A stretch of DNA of 12,711 nt from CAZOOR01 sp964581505 (GCA_964581505.1 CAZOOR010000075.1:1-12711); one strand, 5' to 3'; shown: positions 1-7,257, numbered from the stretch's first letter. The notes: generated from the sequence alone by a model not told the origin. Program-made: numbers and translations.

Positions 1-85
1 AGTCGGGCAAGTAGAGATAAACACGCCGCAAGACAGGCATTCAAGTTTTCAACCGAAAATAATAAAAAATCGTTCGACATATTGA
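1..85 (+). pseudogene. IS256-family (mutator) transposase remnant, cut at both ends
   Basis: Reading from base 2, 27 codons stay open to a TGA at 83-85. The peptide contains VGQVEINTPQDR followed by SSFQPKIIKNRST, which matches the N-terminal part of IS256/mutator transposases (typical form: LGEVEIxTPRDRxxxFEPQLIKKRQT), just before the DDE catalytic core. The left part lies outside the window. On the right the homology stops at the TGA, and no frame after it continues the family pattern, so the catalytic domain is missing here. The other open frame (from base 1 to the stop at 109-111) does not resemble anything I know. I infer a dead fragment left by deletion or rearrangement next to the AT-rich accessory DNA. 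The identification rests on memory of the family motif. Confidence 0.72.
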
Positions 86-385
86 GCCGCAGACGAATAT
101 CAATTGTTTAATGGAGGCTGGCAAATAAGTTTTGAACGGTATTGCAATTATAGAAGAAAATCATCTTCAAGTTTTGCGAAAATTCCTATTATTTATTATA
201 TTGGTTTTATTATCATAGTAAGAATTAAATTATATTTTATTAGGTGTATTATTAAAGAATTAATTTTAAATGAAAATAATTTTTCTAAGTGTCCTCAATA
301 TAGAAGTATTATCACATTAAAATTAAAATATATCTATTAATTCTATTTTTTATTAAGGTAATTTTTTCTGACATTTATTTAATAC
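86..385. other. AT-rich gene-free stretch upstream of the PLC gene
   Basis: This stretch of 300 bases is strongly AT-rich and holds no convincing gene. A 78-codon open frame at 104-340 on the + strand gives a low-complexity Ile/Tyr/Lys-rich peptide with no ribosome binding site and no recognisable domain, so I do not call it. It must contain the promoter of the phosphodiesterase gene, but I found no clear TTTG-N19-TAnnTTTG match. It forms the junction between the transposase remnant and the phosphodiesterase gene. Confidence 0.6.
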
Positions 386-392
386 AGGAGGA
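386..392 (+). promoter_or_regulatory. strong ribosome binding site (AGGAGGA) for the PLC gene
   Basis: AGGAGGA ends four bases before the ATG at 397. It is a near-perfect Shine-Dalgarno sequence and fixes the start codon. It stands out because the other genes here have weak or partial ribosome binding sites, as is usual in Bacteroidota. This fits with the gene having been acquired from elsewhere. Confidence 0.75.
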
Positions 393-396
393 TGGT

Positions 397-2079
397 ATGA
401 GGAAGTTTGCAATCGCTACACTATTATTAATTTTTTATTTCACTTCCAATTCTTTGGCAGGTCCAGGAGGTTACATTACCTTAGTCAATGGAACAATTCA
501 TAATTGGAAAAGGTATCATCTCGGTGGGTACCAATTAAATCATTGGAATTTCCCATCGACGATTAAAGCAGGAGAGTCCGTAATAGTTTACATCGAATAT
601 GAAGATGGTATTTTTACTAATACAGGGGATACACAAGCTAGCGTGAAGTATGAGCTTGAAGGTACCGATGACAAATTTATGATTCATTCAAGATATGAAC
701 ATGTTTGGTGTGTCTTGGAAAACATGGAAACCAAGGACAACCCGAAAGGTTCCAGGATTAGCCTGGGATTTAAGCATAATGGTAATATTGAATTTATTTT
801 ATTTGGACGACACGGGGATTATTTATCAACAAATTCAAAAGTTGACGACTGGATGCACCGATATGAAAGTATAATCGGAGAAATGCCTTTAAACAAAATT
901 TGCATAACAGGTTCACATGATGCCGGTATGAGCAAAATAGGTACATCTACAACATTTGCAACAGAGTGCAATACAAAAACACAACATTACGGAATATACA
1001 AGCAATTAATTAAGGGAACGAGATATTTTGATATAAGACCCGTTATTTCCGCTGGCAAGTACAAAACTGGGCATTATACTTACGTAGATATCAAGAAAGC
1101 TGGAGAAACAATTTACAAAGGGTACCAGGGAGCAAATGGTCAATCAATTGATGAAATCATTTCAGACATTAATTCATTTACAAAAAATCATAAAGAATTG
1201 ATAATTTTGAACTTATCGCACTCTTTCAACACAGATTTGGGAAATGATAATTATAGATCCTTTAATACTGATGAATGGAATATATTATTTAAAAAACTAC
1301 TGAAAATTAATCATCTCTACATCTCTAACAATCCGGAATCTTTAGACATTGAAAAAAGAACCCTAAGTTCTTTTATTTCCAAATCATCTTCTGTAATTAT
1401 CATTGTTAGTGATTTACATGAGATTGATTCAAAATATTATGGCAAGGGCTTTTTTTTAGAGAAGGATAATTTTCATATTTATAATAAGTATAGTCATACG
1501 AATGTCTTTGATAAAATGCGAAAAGATCAAATTAAAAAAATGCAGGAATATTCGCCTCATCAATATTTCTTGCTTTCATGGACTTTAACACAAGATAATA
1601 CTGAAATTGTTTTATGTCAGGAAGATCTTGCGAGTTCTATTGAAGATTTAGCGAAAGAGGCTGATTCCAGATTGTCCGGACATCTCATTCCTTCTGTGAA
1701 TTATTCCAGATTTCCGAATATTATATATACAGACTGGATAACTAATGCAACTCCGGCTCTATTATCCATGTGTATTAATCAAAAAGTCAAACTCCAGAAA
1801 GCGATTGTTGGAATTGAATATAATAATAACAGTAATGAAATAAAAATCAATATTTATCCCAACCCAGCTACAGACCATATAGATGTTGCTGTTACAGATG
1901 ACACCTTTCTTCAAGATGTAGTGGTAAATGTTTATGATGTTCTGGGTACCTGCCTACTAACCCACCCCCTAACTTTCTCAGAAGGAGTGGAAAGCGTGCG
2001 GCTTGATGTTTCTGGCTTGGCGGCGGGTGTGTATTTTGTGCGTGTGGGTGGCAAGATGTATAAGTTTGTGAAAATGTAG
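397..2079 (+). CDS. secreted PI-PLC-like phosphodiesterase with T9SS sorting domain
   Basis: 560 residues. A signal peptide (residues 1 to about 21, MRKF then a hydrophobic run ending SLAG) is followed by an all-beta-looking domain (about 24-150). I recall that domain in front of fungal PLC-like phosphodiesterases. A PI-PLC X-like catalytic domain spans about 160-460: GSHDAG gives the first catalytic His (H174), GTRYFDIRP supplies R214, and TGHY supplies the probable second His (H226). SWTLTQD (about 394-400) and the IIYTDWI stretch (442-448) also fit the family. Residues about 484-560 (INIYPNPATDHIDV to GVYFVRVGGKMYKFVKM) are a type A T9SS C-terminal sorting domain. The protein is therefore probably exported, passed through the T9SS pore and anchored or released at the surface. 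The substrate (phosphoinositol lipid, GPI-type glycan or another phosphodiester) cannot be told. The gene body is very AT-rich but the sorting tail is not, suggesting a mosaic origin. It is monocistronic. Confidence 0.85.
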   Translation: MRKFAIATLLLIFYFTSNSLAGPGGYITLVNGTIHNWKRYHLGGYQLNHWNFPSTIKAGESVIVYIEYEDGIFTNTGDTQASVKYELEGTDDKFMIHSRYEHVWCVLENMETKDNPKGSRISLGFKHNGNIEFILFGRHGDYLSTNSKVDDWMHRYESIIGEMPLNKICITGSHDAGMSKIGTSTTFATECNTKTQHYGIYKQLIKGTRYFDIRPVISAGKYKTGHYTYVDIKKAGETIYKGYQGANGQSIDEIISDINSFTKNHKELIILNLSHSFNTDLGNDNYRSFNTDEWNILFKKLLKINHLYISNNPESLDIEKRTLSSFISKSSSVIIIVSDLHEIDSKYYGKGFFLEKDNFHIYNKYSHTNVFDKMRKDQIKKMQEYSPHQYFLLSWTLTQDNTEIVLCQEDLASSIEDLAKEADSRLSGHLIPSVNYSRFPNIIYTDWITNATPALLSMCINQKVKLQKAIVGIEYNNNSNEIKINIYPNPATDHIDVAVTDDTFLQDVVVNVYDVLGTCLLTHPLTFSEGVESVRLDVSGLAAGVYFVRVGGKMYKFVKM

Positions 2080-2098
2080 GTAAAATAGCCAACCTCTC

Positions 2099-2196
2099 TG
2101 TCGCTTCGCGACATCTCTCCTTAGCAAGGAGAGAAAAAGAAATGCAATTATTATTTTCCCCTCCTAAATTTAGGAGGGGTGGACTTGCGAAGCAAG
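2099..2196. repeat. cluster of four extragenic hairpins
   Basis: Four separate inverted repeats lie almost end to end after the PLC gene. They are TGTCGC-ttc-GCGACA at 2099-2113, a 9-bp stem with a 3-base loop at 2114-2134 (TCTCTCCTT/AAGGAGAGA), a perfect 22-base palindrome at 2158-2179 (11-base arm CCCCTCCTAAA), and CTTGC-gaa-GCAAG at 2184-2196. They look like REP-type extragenic palindromes rather than coding sequence. The antisense open frames over them are by-products. Confidence 0.75.
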
Positions 2197-2207
2197 GACG
2201 GGGTGGT

Positions 2208-2289
2208 GTTTTTCAAAACAGCCGGCCCTCTCCCAATGGGCGAGGGAGAAACAGCCAAATAAAGAACCGCACCCTGAAGGATGCGGTTA
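2208..2289. repeat. composite extragenic repeat, copy A
   Basis: Three blocks occur here in the same order as at 10397-10520. The first is a GTTTTTCAAAACAGCC-like block (2208-2223). The second is a hairpin of the form CCCTCTCCC-aat-GGGCGAGGG (2226-2246). The third is the hairpin AACCGCA/TGCGGTT (2265-2288). The last 25 bases (2265-2289) are identical to 10496-10520. The final hairpin could also act as a weak terminator for the PLC gene. Confidence 0.8.
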
Positions 2290-2302
2290 TTTAAATAAAA
2301 AA

Positions 2303-2334
2303 AAGAGGTTGTCCTTTTTGGGGGACAGCCTCTT
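2303..2334. terminator. bidirectional intrinsic terminator between PLC and DUF2202 genes
   Basis: AAGAGGTTGTCC (2303-2314) pairs with GGACAGCCTCTT (2323-2334), 11 of 12 positions with one G-U/T mismatch. A run of A lies on the left and TTTATT on the right. It sits between two convergent genes and can stop transcription from both sides. Confidence 0.8.
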
Positions 2335-2365
2335 TATTCATACTCAATCTTAATGAGTTTAGAGT

Positions 2366-2505
2366 TTATCTACCTCTGCCTCTTCCATGTCCACGACCTC
2401 TACCATCACCATCACCATTTCCTTTGCCTTGTCCATCTCCGTTACCTCTACCTCTTCCGTTGGAACTGCTTATAATTTTATCAAACAATTCTTTAGAAAT
2501 ATATT
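2366..2505 (-). pseudogene. frame-shifted C-terminal tail of the DUF2202 lipoprotein
   Basis: Downstream of the point where the DUF2202 reading frame goes out of register, another frame on the same strand continues the expected family sequence: YISKELFDKIISSSNG, then an alternating Gly/Arg/Asn/Asp tail with many GRG, GNGDG and GHG units, ending at a TAA (2366-2368). Joining the two frames needs one inserted base in the CCAAATAT stretch at about 2500-2508. From 3141 to 2366 is 776 bases, one short of a multiple of three. The tail composition mirrors the linker after the lipidated Cys of the same protein. It is either a real one-base deletion or a sequencing error in an A run. Confidence 0.75.
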
Positions 2506-3141
2506 TGGCGAATAACTGACACCGGCGGCTTTCAGACTGCGATAGAAAGCACGAAGGTGATTTTCGGAACCTTTTTCCAAGTTATTCAATACAATTGTAA
2601 TATCCTTGTTATCGACTTTTTTGAGATAGTTCAATATATCGGCTATATCAAGGTCTTCGATTTCAATACCGACCAACAAAGCATCATTTGCACTTTTTGA
2701 ACCTGCTTTTACTAATGCAAAATATAGTTTTTGTAAATCTGCATTTGCGAAACGTCCAACGTCCATTGTCTTTACAGGATTTACCAGTTTATACTTATTG
2801 ATAAGTCCGTCCAAAGCATCATAATGTCTTTGCTCCGCTTTGCTGATATTATCGAAAATCCTTTGATTGAATTTGTCATACAGAGTAATATACACATCAC
2901 GCGCAAGTTTCTCTTCCTCGACCATATAGAGAATAGCATCTTTTTCAGCCGCACTTAAACTCTCCAGCGGAAGACTGTCTATATTTCCGTTGCCATTTCC
3001 TTGTCCACCACTGTTGCCATGCCCACGACCACGTCCGTCCAAATCGTCAAAATCCCAAGGTCCGCCTTTGTTTGTGCAGGAAGCTAAACCAAGTAGCATT
3101 GCGGCAGCAATTAGCAGTGTTGATAAATATGTCTTTTTCAT
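2470..3141 (-). CDS. DUF2202 ferritin-like lipoprotein, frameshifted at the C-terminus
   Basis: 223 residues as read. MKKTYLSTLLIAAAMLLGLASC is a lipoprotein signal with the lipobox LASC (Cys 22), so the protein should sit in an envelope membrane. A Gly/Asn-rich linker (about 36-53) follows, then a DUF2202 domain (about 60-210), a four-helix ferritin-like fold. Candidate metal ligands are E75-E77 in MVEEEKLARDVY, E103 and H106 in AEQRHY, E160/E162 in GIEIEDLD, and E193/H195 in SENHLRAF. The family has no firmly known function as far as I know; metal binding or redox activity is inferred from the fold. The last 12 residues (NIFLKNCLIKL region) are an out-of-frame ending. The true ending is in the neighbouring frame (2366-2505). 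AAAGG upstream of the ATG at 3141 is a plausible ribosome binding site. It is a single gene, convergent with the PLC gene. Confidence 0.85.
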   Translation of the reverse strand: MKKTYLSTLLIAAAMLLGLASCTNKGGPWDFDDLDGRGRGHGNSGGQGNGNGNIDSLPLESLSAAEKDAILYMVEEEKLARDVYITLYDKFNQRIFDNISKAEQRHYDALDGLINKYKLVNPVKTMDVGRFANADLQKLYFALVKAGSKSANDALLVGIEIEDLDIADILNYLKKVDNKDITIVLNNLEKGSENHLRAFYRSLKAAGVSYSPNIFLKNCLIKL

Positions 3142-3317
3142 AATACACCTTTCTAAATAATCATTAAATAAAAATATTTCAAATTATTGAACGCTTTCAG
3201 CATTCTTTTTACTTAATAAATAATTAAGCGGAACAAATCAAACTGATGGAAGTTCCAATGTCTGATTTAATAATTAGACAAATTAGTCCTGAAAAGGTTT
3301 AATGAGAATAAAGAAAT

Positions 3318-3803
3318 TTATTTAATAAATCTTCCGTCATCGCTTGTGTTCGGTAAACGATGAGTTTTATCGGAAAGCCAACCCGTTTTGATATTATTCC
3401 TTTCGTCAAATGCCGGTACAAACGGTTTAATATCAAGAAGCGGAGTACCGTCAATAATATCAATACCGTTAATATGTAGGATATTGTTCTCAATTCGGGT
3501 AAGGTGGACAATGGAAAGTCCTATCGGATTTGGACGTCCGGGCGCCCGTGTTGCAAAAACTCCGTGTGTTTGAGTGTCCATATATGGAGTAACAAGTAAT
3601 TTTGTTTCTTTAATTAAGTGGAAATGACACAAAAGAATAATATGCGAAAAACCTTCCAAATCATTTAAACCCTCTGCAAATTCAGAAAACACTTCCACAG
3701 TTCCGGAAACTCCTTCCGCCGCAGGTGGCTGTATCGGAGTGCCTTTTGGCTTTGTATAGGGTGAATGAATGACGCCAATCGGTTTGTAAATAATGCTATT
3801 CAT
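3318..3803 (-). CDS. trmO: TrmO, tRNA (t6A37) N6-methyltransferase
   Basis: 161 residues of the TsaA/YaeB (UPF0066) family. TrmO uses S-adenosylmethionine to methylate N6-threonylcarbamoyladenosine at position 37 of tRNAs for ACY codons (known for the E. coli protein). Family marks are YKPIGVIHSPY at 6-16, LEGFSHIILLCHFH at 49-62, GVFATRAPGRPNPIG at 81-95 and IDGTPLLDIKPF at 117-128. It is the short form: a single beta-barrel domain without the C-terminal domain of the 235-residue E. coli protein. The start at 3803 has AGGGGAAAAG just upstream. The gene lies 24 bases after the GlmU-like gene and is probably the last member of the pyrG operon. A 176-base gap without genes (3142-3317) follows, and I see no clear terminator in it. 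Confidence 0.93.
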   Translation of the reverse strand: MNSIIYKPIGVIHSPYTKPKGTPIQPPAAEGVSGTVEVFSEFAEGLNDLEGFSHIILLCHFHLIKETKLLVTPYMDTQTHGVFATRAPGRPNPIGLSIVHLTRIENNILHINGIDIIDGTPLLDIKPFVPAFDERNNIKTGWLSDKTHRLPNTSDDGRFIK

Positions 3804-3827
3804 TGCGTCTTTTCCCCTAATTTGTCA

Positions 3828-5117
3828 TCAATAATTCTTAATGGCTTCGGCGAACTCATCTCTGATTAATTCTTCTTCTTCCGGGGTTAATTCTTTGTTA
3901 CGGCGTTTCATTACTATGCGTACAGTTTCAATTGCCTTTTCAACTTTATAGTAGCTGCACCCTTTTGTGCCGCGCCAAGCAAAAGACGGAATATAATTGG
4001 GAAGGAAACCGTCTGCAACAATAATACCGCAAATACCTGCAATAGTCCCAGTTGTAAACGATGTATTGATTGCCGACTTTGTATGGTCGCCACACATAAG
4101 TCCGAGAAACATTCTGCCGGTCGGATATTGCTCATTCAGTATTTTCACACTGATTTCTCCATAAGTGTTTTTCAAATCAGACGTATTTGTATCGGCACCG
4201 AGATTGACCCATTCGGAAATATACGAATGTCCTAAAAATCCTTCGTGTTGCTTATTTGAATATGCGTGAATAATAGAATTTTCAATTTCGCCGCCTACCT
4301 TGCACCATTCACCGATAGCAGTGTTCTCATATATTTTTGCTCCGATTTTCACCGTTGAATGCTCCCCGATGAAACACGGTCCGACAATAACTGCATTTGC
4401 CATAATCTTTACATTATCGGAAATAATAATTTCACCTTCCGAGGCATCAAGTACTGCACCAGGAGCAATTGTACAATTCTTGCCGATTTTTATTCTATCC
4501 GGCTCGACTAAATGAACTCCTATTGATTTCAATTGCTCAAAATCTGCAAAATTAGCAAAGTAATCGAAAGTGGCGGGAATTTGTTTGCCTACTATATCAA
4601 GTGTATCCCAGAGATAGCTGATTATGTTTGGTTTTTCAATTTCCAAATTCGGCAAGAGCCTGTTAAATTCCGAGAATAATTTGGGTAGAAAAATATTATC
4701 GAATTGTCCGGGATTAATAATATCTTCGGCTGTGATGAGTGCGGCAAGCGGAATACCACGATACGTGAAAAGTGCCGATTTGGAAAAGCCAGGATTTTTT
4801 AAATACTCCGAATACTTTCTGTCCAATTCCTTAAAGAATTCAGTTTCGGGCAAAACCGATGAATTTAATATTAAGATATTCTCTTTCCTTATTTCCTGTT
4901 CGCTATGTTCGTATTTAGAAAGAAATGATTTCAAATGCTTTTCGCGTGCATTGAATATCAGCCGCACATTGGGGAACATTTTTTGCACTTGTTCATAATA
5001 CTTCAAAGTGCCGAGCCTTAATTCCCAACCGCAATGTAATATTGAAAAAGGATAGAGACTCTTGATATATTGGGATTCAATAAGAAATATAGAATCTATT
5101 TGCATAGATAAATTCAT
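3828..5117 (-). CDS. GlmU-like putative sugar nucleotidyltransferase/acyltransferase
   Basis: 429 residues. The N-terminal half (about 8-190) matches the NTP_transf_4-type domain (FLIES ... LRLGTLKYYEQVQKMFP). It lacks the GxGTRM-type nucleotide loop of true GlmU, so nucleotidyl transfer is doubtful. The C-terminal part (about 205-345) is a left-handed parallel beta-helix built of hexapeptide repeats (IGKNCTIAPGAVL, IIISDNVKIMANAVI, FIGEHSTVKIGAKI). It ends in the GDHTKSAINTSFTTGT block (343-358) that I associate with this GlmU-like family. The start at 5117 abuts the stop of the FKBP gene (TAG directly followed by ATG), so translation is probably coupled. An internal Met at residue 5 is an alternative start. 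The role is probably sugar or envelope metabolism; no substrate can be named. Confidence 0.85.
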   Translation of the reverse strand: MNLSMQIDSIFLIESQYIKSLYPFSILHCGWELRLGTLKYYEQVQKMFPNVRLIFNAREKHLKSFLSKYEHSEQEIRKENILILNSSVLPETEFFKELDRKYSEYLKNPGFSKSALFTYRGIPLAALITAEDIINPGQFDNIFLPKLFSEFNRLLPNLEIEKPNIISYLWDTLDIVGKQIPATFDYFANFADFEQLKSIGVHLVEPDRIKIGKNCTIAPGAVLDASEGEIIISDNVKIMANAVIVGPCFIGEHSTVKIGAKIYENTAIGEWCKVGGEIENSIIHAYSNKQHEGFLGHSYISEWVNLGADTNTSDLKNTYGEISVKILNEQYPTGRMFLGLMCGDHTKSAINTSFTTGTIAGICGIIVADGFLPNYIPSFAWRGTKGCSYYKVEKAIETVRIVMKRRNKELTPEEEELIRDEFAEAIKNY

Positions 5118-5573
5118 CTATTTAATATCCAATAATTCTATAATAATGATTAATGTAGAATTGCCCGGAATACTGCTATGTCTGCGGCTACCAAAACCCA
5201 TGTCGGCAGGCACCCAAAGTTTTCTCTTTCCTCCTTCTTTCATAGTCATAATGCCGTCTGCAAGACCTCTGATAACTTCAAGTTTATTACTATCAATATC
5301 ATAAAGAACAAATGAACTTGGTTCGCCTTGAGTAAAAGTATCTTCTAATACAGTACCGTCCTCGGTCATAACTTTTGTGTTGATAGTAACTCTATCGCCA
5401 ATTTTCGGAGAGTTGCCACCACCGACTTTCAAATCAAGATACTTTACATTATGCTTTGTGTAGCTGTATTGTACTTCCTTTTCTATCTTTGTGCTTTCTT
5501 TGGTCGAAGTGCAAGCAAAGAGTGAAAACAAGATAATGCTTAGCAATATACCCGTGAATTTATAACTAGTCAT
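5118..5573 (-). CDS. FKBP-type peptidyl-prolyl isomerase-like lipoprotein
   Basis: 151 residues. A lipoprotein signal ends in SLFAC (Cys 21), followed by a short polar linker and one FKBP domain (about 43-150): YLDLKVGGG, KIGDRV, DGTVLEDTF, EVIRGLADGIMTMKEGGKRKLWVP, DMGFGSR and IPGNSTLIIIIELL. FKBPs catalyse cis-trans isomerisation of prolyl bonds and act as chaperones. The lipid anchor places this one in the envelope. By alignment with FKBP12 several pocket aromatics are changed (Trp59 to Leu in IRGLADG, Tyr82 to Phe in GFGSR, Phe36 to Leu), so activity may be low. It lies 25 bases after pyrG and directly touches the next gene, which indicates an operon. Confidence 0.9.
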   Translation of the reverse strand: MTSYKFTGILLSIILFSLFACTSTKESTKIEKEVQYSYTKHNVKYLDLKVGGGNSPKIGDRVTINTKVMTEDGTVLEDTFTQGEPSSFVLYDIDSNKLEVIRGLADGIMTMKEGGKRKLWVPADMGFGSRRHSSIPGNSTLIIIIELLDIK

Positions 5574-5598
5574 TGTGCAATCCCCGATTATTTACAAA

Positions 5599-7221
5599 TT
5601 ATTTTTTTGATTTATTATACTTAAGAGCGGCTTTGATAAAGCTAATGAACAGAGGAGTTCCGGTAACGGCTCTTGATTTCAGTTCAGGATGAAATTGAAC
5701 ACCAATAAACCAAGGATGTTCCTTCAATTCTGCGATTTCAACCAATTCGCCGTCCGGCGAAAGCCCGCTGAAAACCATTCCGTTTTCCGAGAGTATTTCT
5801 CTATATTCGTTGTTCAGTTCATATCTGTGGCGATGTCTTTCGGAAATATCCACAGCCTTATAAGCGTTATATGCTTTTGTACCTTTCTGCACCTTGCAGG
5901 GATAAGCACCGAGACGCATAGTACCGCCTTTGTCTTTTACTGCTTTCTGGGATTCCATCAAATCAATTACGCAATGTGCATCTTTGTCAAATTCGGCAGA
6001 ATTTGCATCTTTGATACCGCAAACATTGCGTGCAAATTCAATGACGGCACATTGCAGACCTAAACAAATACCAAAGAAAGGAATACCGTTTTCCCTTGCA
6101 TATTTAATCGCATTAATCTTGCCCTCAATTCCGCGGGAGCCAAATCCCGGACCAACAAGAATTCCGTCAAGAGCGGCAATAAATTCGCCGGCATTATCTT
6201 TTGTGATTTTCTCTGCATCAATTAGTTCTACATTGACTTCCGTATCATTTATTGAACCGGCATGAATGAACGCTTCGAGAATACTTTTATACGAATCTCT
6301 GTATTTAGTATATTTACCGATAAGCCCGATATTGACTTTGTGCTTGGGATTGATGATTTTTTTTACAAATTTTTTCCAAGTATCCAAATCAGGTTGATGA
6401 AGTTTCAGATTAAACTTGTTAAGGACAAGTTCATCTAATTTGCTTTTTGCAAAAATCAGGGGTACTTCATAAATAGTATGGTCCACATCCAGAGCTTCAA
6501 TTACAGATTCGTCGTTTACATTGCAAAACAAAGCGATTTTCGAGCGTTCGTCTTTCGAGAGTTTATGTTCCGTTCTGCAAATTAGAATTGTTGGCGTAAT
6601 ACCGTATTCCATCAGCATTTTGACTGAATGCTGTGTCGGCTTTGTTTTTAATTCACCGGAGGACTTTATGTAAGGCACATAAGTTAGATGAATACTCATT
6701 GAATTATCCGGCTCGCGCAATAATATTTGACGAGACGCCTCAAGAAATGGCAGGGACTCTATATCGCCGACCGTACCACCTATTTCAATTAACACAAAAT
6801 CTACTTCACCATCGAAATACTTAATACGTTTTTTAATTTCATCTGTAATATGAGGAATGACCTGCACTGTCTTCCCGAGATATTTTCCCTTACGTTCCTT
6901 TTCAATGACAGCAAAATAGACCTGTCCGGTAGTAGCATTATTGTGTATTCCGAGCGATTGAGCAATAAATCGTTCGTAATGCCCCAAATCCAAATCCGTT
7001 TCCGTGCCGTCATCAGTTACATATACTTCTCCGTGCTGAAAAGGGTTCATCGTACCTGGGTCCACATTTATATAGGGGTCAAGCTTCATAATTGTAACGG
7101 AATAGCCGCGTTTTTTCAGCAGAAGCCCTAATGAGGAAGATGCAATGCCTTTGCCAAGCGATGATAATACGCCACCTGTTATAAATATGTACTTCGTATT
7201 TTTTTGTTTCTTTGTGCTCAT
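5599..7221 (-). CDS. pyrG: CTP synthase
   Basis: 540 residues, the normal length. It converts UTP, ATP and glutamine to CTP, the last step of pyrimidine nucleotide synthesis, in the cytoplasm. The synthase domain (about 8-275) shows the nucleotide loop TGGVLSSLGKG (15-25), KLDPYINVDPGTMNPFQHGEVYVTDDGTETD (acid residues near 70-78) and EIGGTVGDIES (146-156). The glutamine amidotransferase domain (about 295-535) shows FGICLGLQ with the nucleophile C386, and VQFHPE with H511 and E513. All catalytic residues are present. The start codon at 7221 has little upstream Shine-Dalgarno sequence. The gene heads a leftward run with the FKBP, GlmU-like and trmO genes, and is divergent from feoA. Confidence 0.98.
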   Translation of the reverse strand: MSTKKQKNTKYIFITGGVLSSLGKGIASSSLGLLLKKRGYSVTIMKLDPYINVDPGTMNPFQHGEVYVTDDGTETDLDLGHYERFIAQSLGIHNNATTGQVYFAVIEKERKGKYLGKTVQVIPHITDEIKKRIKYFDGEVDFVLIEIGGTVGDIESLPFLEASRQILLREPDNSMSIHLTYVPYIKSSGELKTKPTQHSVKMLMEYGITPTILICRTEHKLSKDERSKIALFCNVNDESVIEALDVDHTIYEVPLIFAKSKLDELVLNKFNLKLHQPDLDTWKKFVKKIINPKHKVNIGLIGKYTKYRDSYKSILEAFIHAGSINDTEVNVELIDAEKITKDNAGEFIAALDGILVGPGFGSRGIEGKINAIKYARENGIPFFGICLGLQCAVIEFARNVCGIKDANSAEFDKDAHCVIDLMESQKAVKDKGGTMRLGAYPCKVQKGTKAYNAYKAVDISERHRHRYELNNEYREILSENGMVFSGLSPDGELVEIAELKEHPWFIGVQFHPELKSRAVTGTPLFISFIKAALKYNKSKK

Positions 7222-7257
7222 AAATTTTTGTATTCGGATAGTTTAAAACTGTAAATT

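Noticed and set aside
104..340. 78-codon open frame on the + strand
   Set aside because: Low-complexity AT-driven peptide, no ribosome binding site, no domain; starts right behind the transposase remnant.
2396..2460. Short tandem repeats (CATCAC, CTACC units) as a possible regulatory repeat
   Set aside because: They are codons of the Gly/Arg/Asp-rich tail of the DUF2202 protein in the shifted frame.
3142..3317. Gene or RNA between trmO and the DUF2202 gene
   Set aside because: Only AT-rich sequence with weak palindromes around 3311-3333; no clear promoter or terminator could be supported.
5689..7131. Several plus-strand frames inside pyrG
   Set aside because: Antisense shadows of a well-conserved gene; none has a start signal or domain.
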